From Candidatus Desulfovibrio kirbyi (lineage in GTDB: Bacteria; Desulfobacterota; Desulfovibrionia; Desulfovibrionales; Desulfovibrionaceae): a DNA stretch of 64,000 bases. Under the pieces are notes generated by a model that had not been told where the DNA came from, did no database searches, and saw nothing but the letters and a program-made list of their open reading frames with translations. The stretch's first letter is position 1. Each line of letters starts with the position of its first letter. Where the stretch lies: NCBI GenBank assembly GCA_013374015.1, contig BLLL01000007.1, positions 1 to 64,000 on the forward strand, written 5' to 3'. A program made the translations under genes and the position numbers. Positions 63,761-64,000 of this stretch are shown here, in pieces.

Positions 63761-64000
63761 TCAGGGCTGCCGCAGCCGACCGACAATGCCCGGCAATGCC
63801 CTGGCGGTGACGCGAATGTCTTTGGAGCTGCGTCCGCTGTCATCCAGAACGGCAAAAATATCCGATTCAACCACTTCGACAGGCACGGCGCTGTCTCCGG
63901 AAGCTTCGGCGAGATGCGCGCGAAGCAGCTCTTTGGCGCGGTTTTTAGCCGCGTCCAGTGTGTAGTCCGATGGAATTGGCTCTGTACTGTCCAGTGTGGG
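63761..64000 (-). CDS. C-terminal part of an unknown protein
   Basis: The last 79 residues of a minus-strand gene that continues past the window edge. It reads LDAAKNRAKELLRAHLAEASGD, then PVEVVESDIFAVLDDSGRSS, and ends IVGRLRQP before a TGA at 63761-63763. No membrane segment is visible and I do not recognise the family. The open frame and codon use support it as coding. Confidence 0.55.
   Translation of the reverse strand, partial: PTLDSTEPIPSDYTLDAAKNRAKELLRAHLAEASGDSAVPVEVVESDIFAVLDDSGRSSKDIRVTARALPGIVGRLRQP

Overview
The window looks like a chromosome segment of a sulfate- or sulfite-reducing member of the Desulfovibrionaceae. The main evidence is an intact dsrC with both C-terminal cysteines (25210-25527), a hypD-hypE-hypC hydrogenase maturation cluster, and the general character of the housekeeping proteins. 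Base composition is moderately GC-rich. The genus cannot be fixed from this sequence alone.

Region 1 (1-33319) is housekeeping DNA. It opens with a partial arsM behind arsR, then tRNA-Asn, and a minus-strand run of queH, rng, prmC, murJ, a Bax-inhibitor-1 family gene, an M20 carbamoylase-type amidohydrolase, cpoB/ybgF, lspA, ileS, hypC, hypE, hypD and a WbpP-type sugar epimerase. Several of these genes overlap by a few bases and are probably co-transcribed. A plus-strand stretch follows with an unknown gene, a broken metallo-beta-lactamase remnant, a LOG-family gene and tadA. Next come secA, larB, a class A penicillin-binding protein, dsrC, larC, thiE and an MscS-type channel. A cupin gene, a small unknown gene, purA and holB complete the region.

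Region 2 (33372-53691) is a single uninterrupted CRISPR array. By hand count it has 310 repeats and 309 spacers in 20.3 kb, with a 32-bp type I-C repeat. It is read on the minus strand. The AT-rich leader (53692-53873) lies next to cas2, so the newest spacers are at the high-coordinate end. The old end near holB carries variant repeats and duplicated spacers.

Region 3 (53874-61746) is the type I-C operon on the minus strand: cas5c, cas8c, cas7c, cas3, cas4, cas1, cas2. A candidate sigma-70 promoter precedes cas5c. A strong internal ribosome binding site in cas8c predicts the small subunit Cas11c. cas3 sits between the effector and adaptation genes, unlike the usual I-C order.

Region 4 (61967-64000) holds an M24 aminopeptidase, shikimate kinase and the end of an unknown gene.

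The most striking observation is that two spacers in the array match the system's own cas8c gene perfectly over their full length (31/31 and 34/34 bases). They come from different parts of the array and the opposite strands of cas8c, and neither site carries the canonical 5'-TTC PAM. The array also contains many families of identical, end-shifted or synonymously diverged spacers. This shows repeated sampling of the same genes from evolving invaders. One family encodes a peptide resembling the Microviridae (gokushovirus) major capsid protein.
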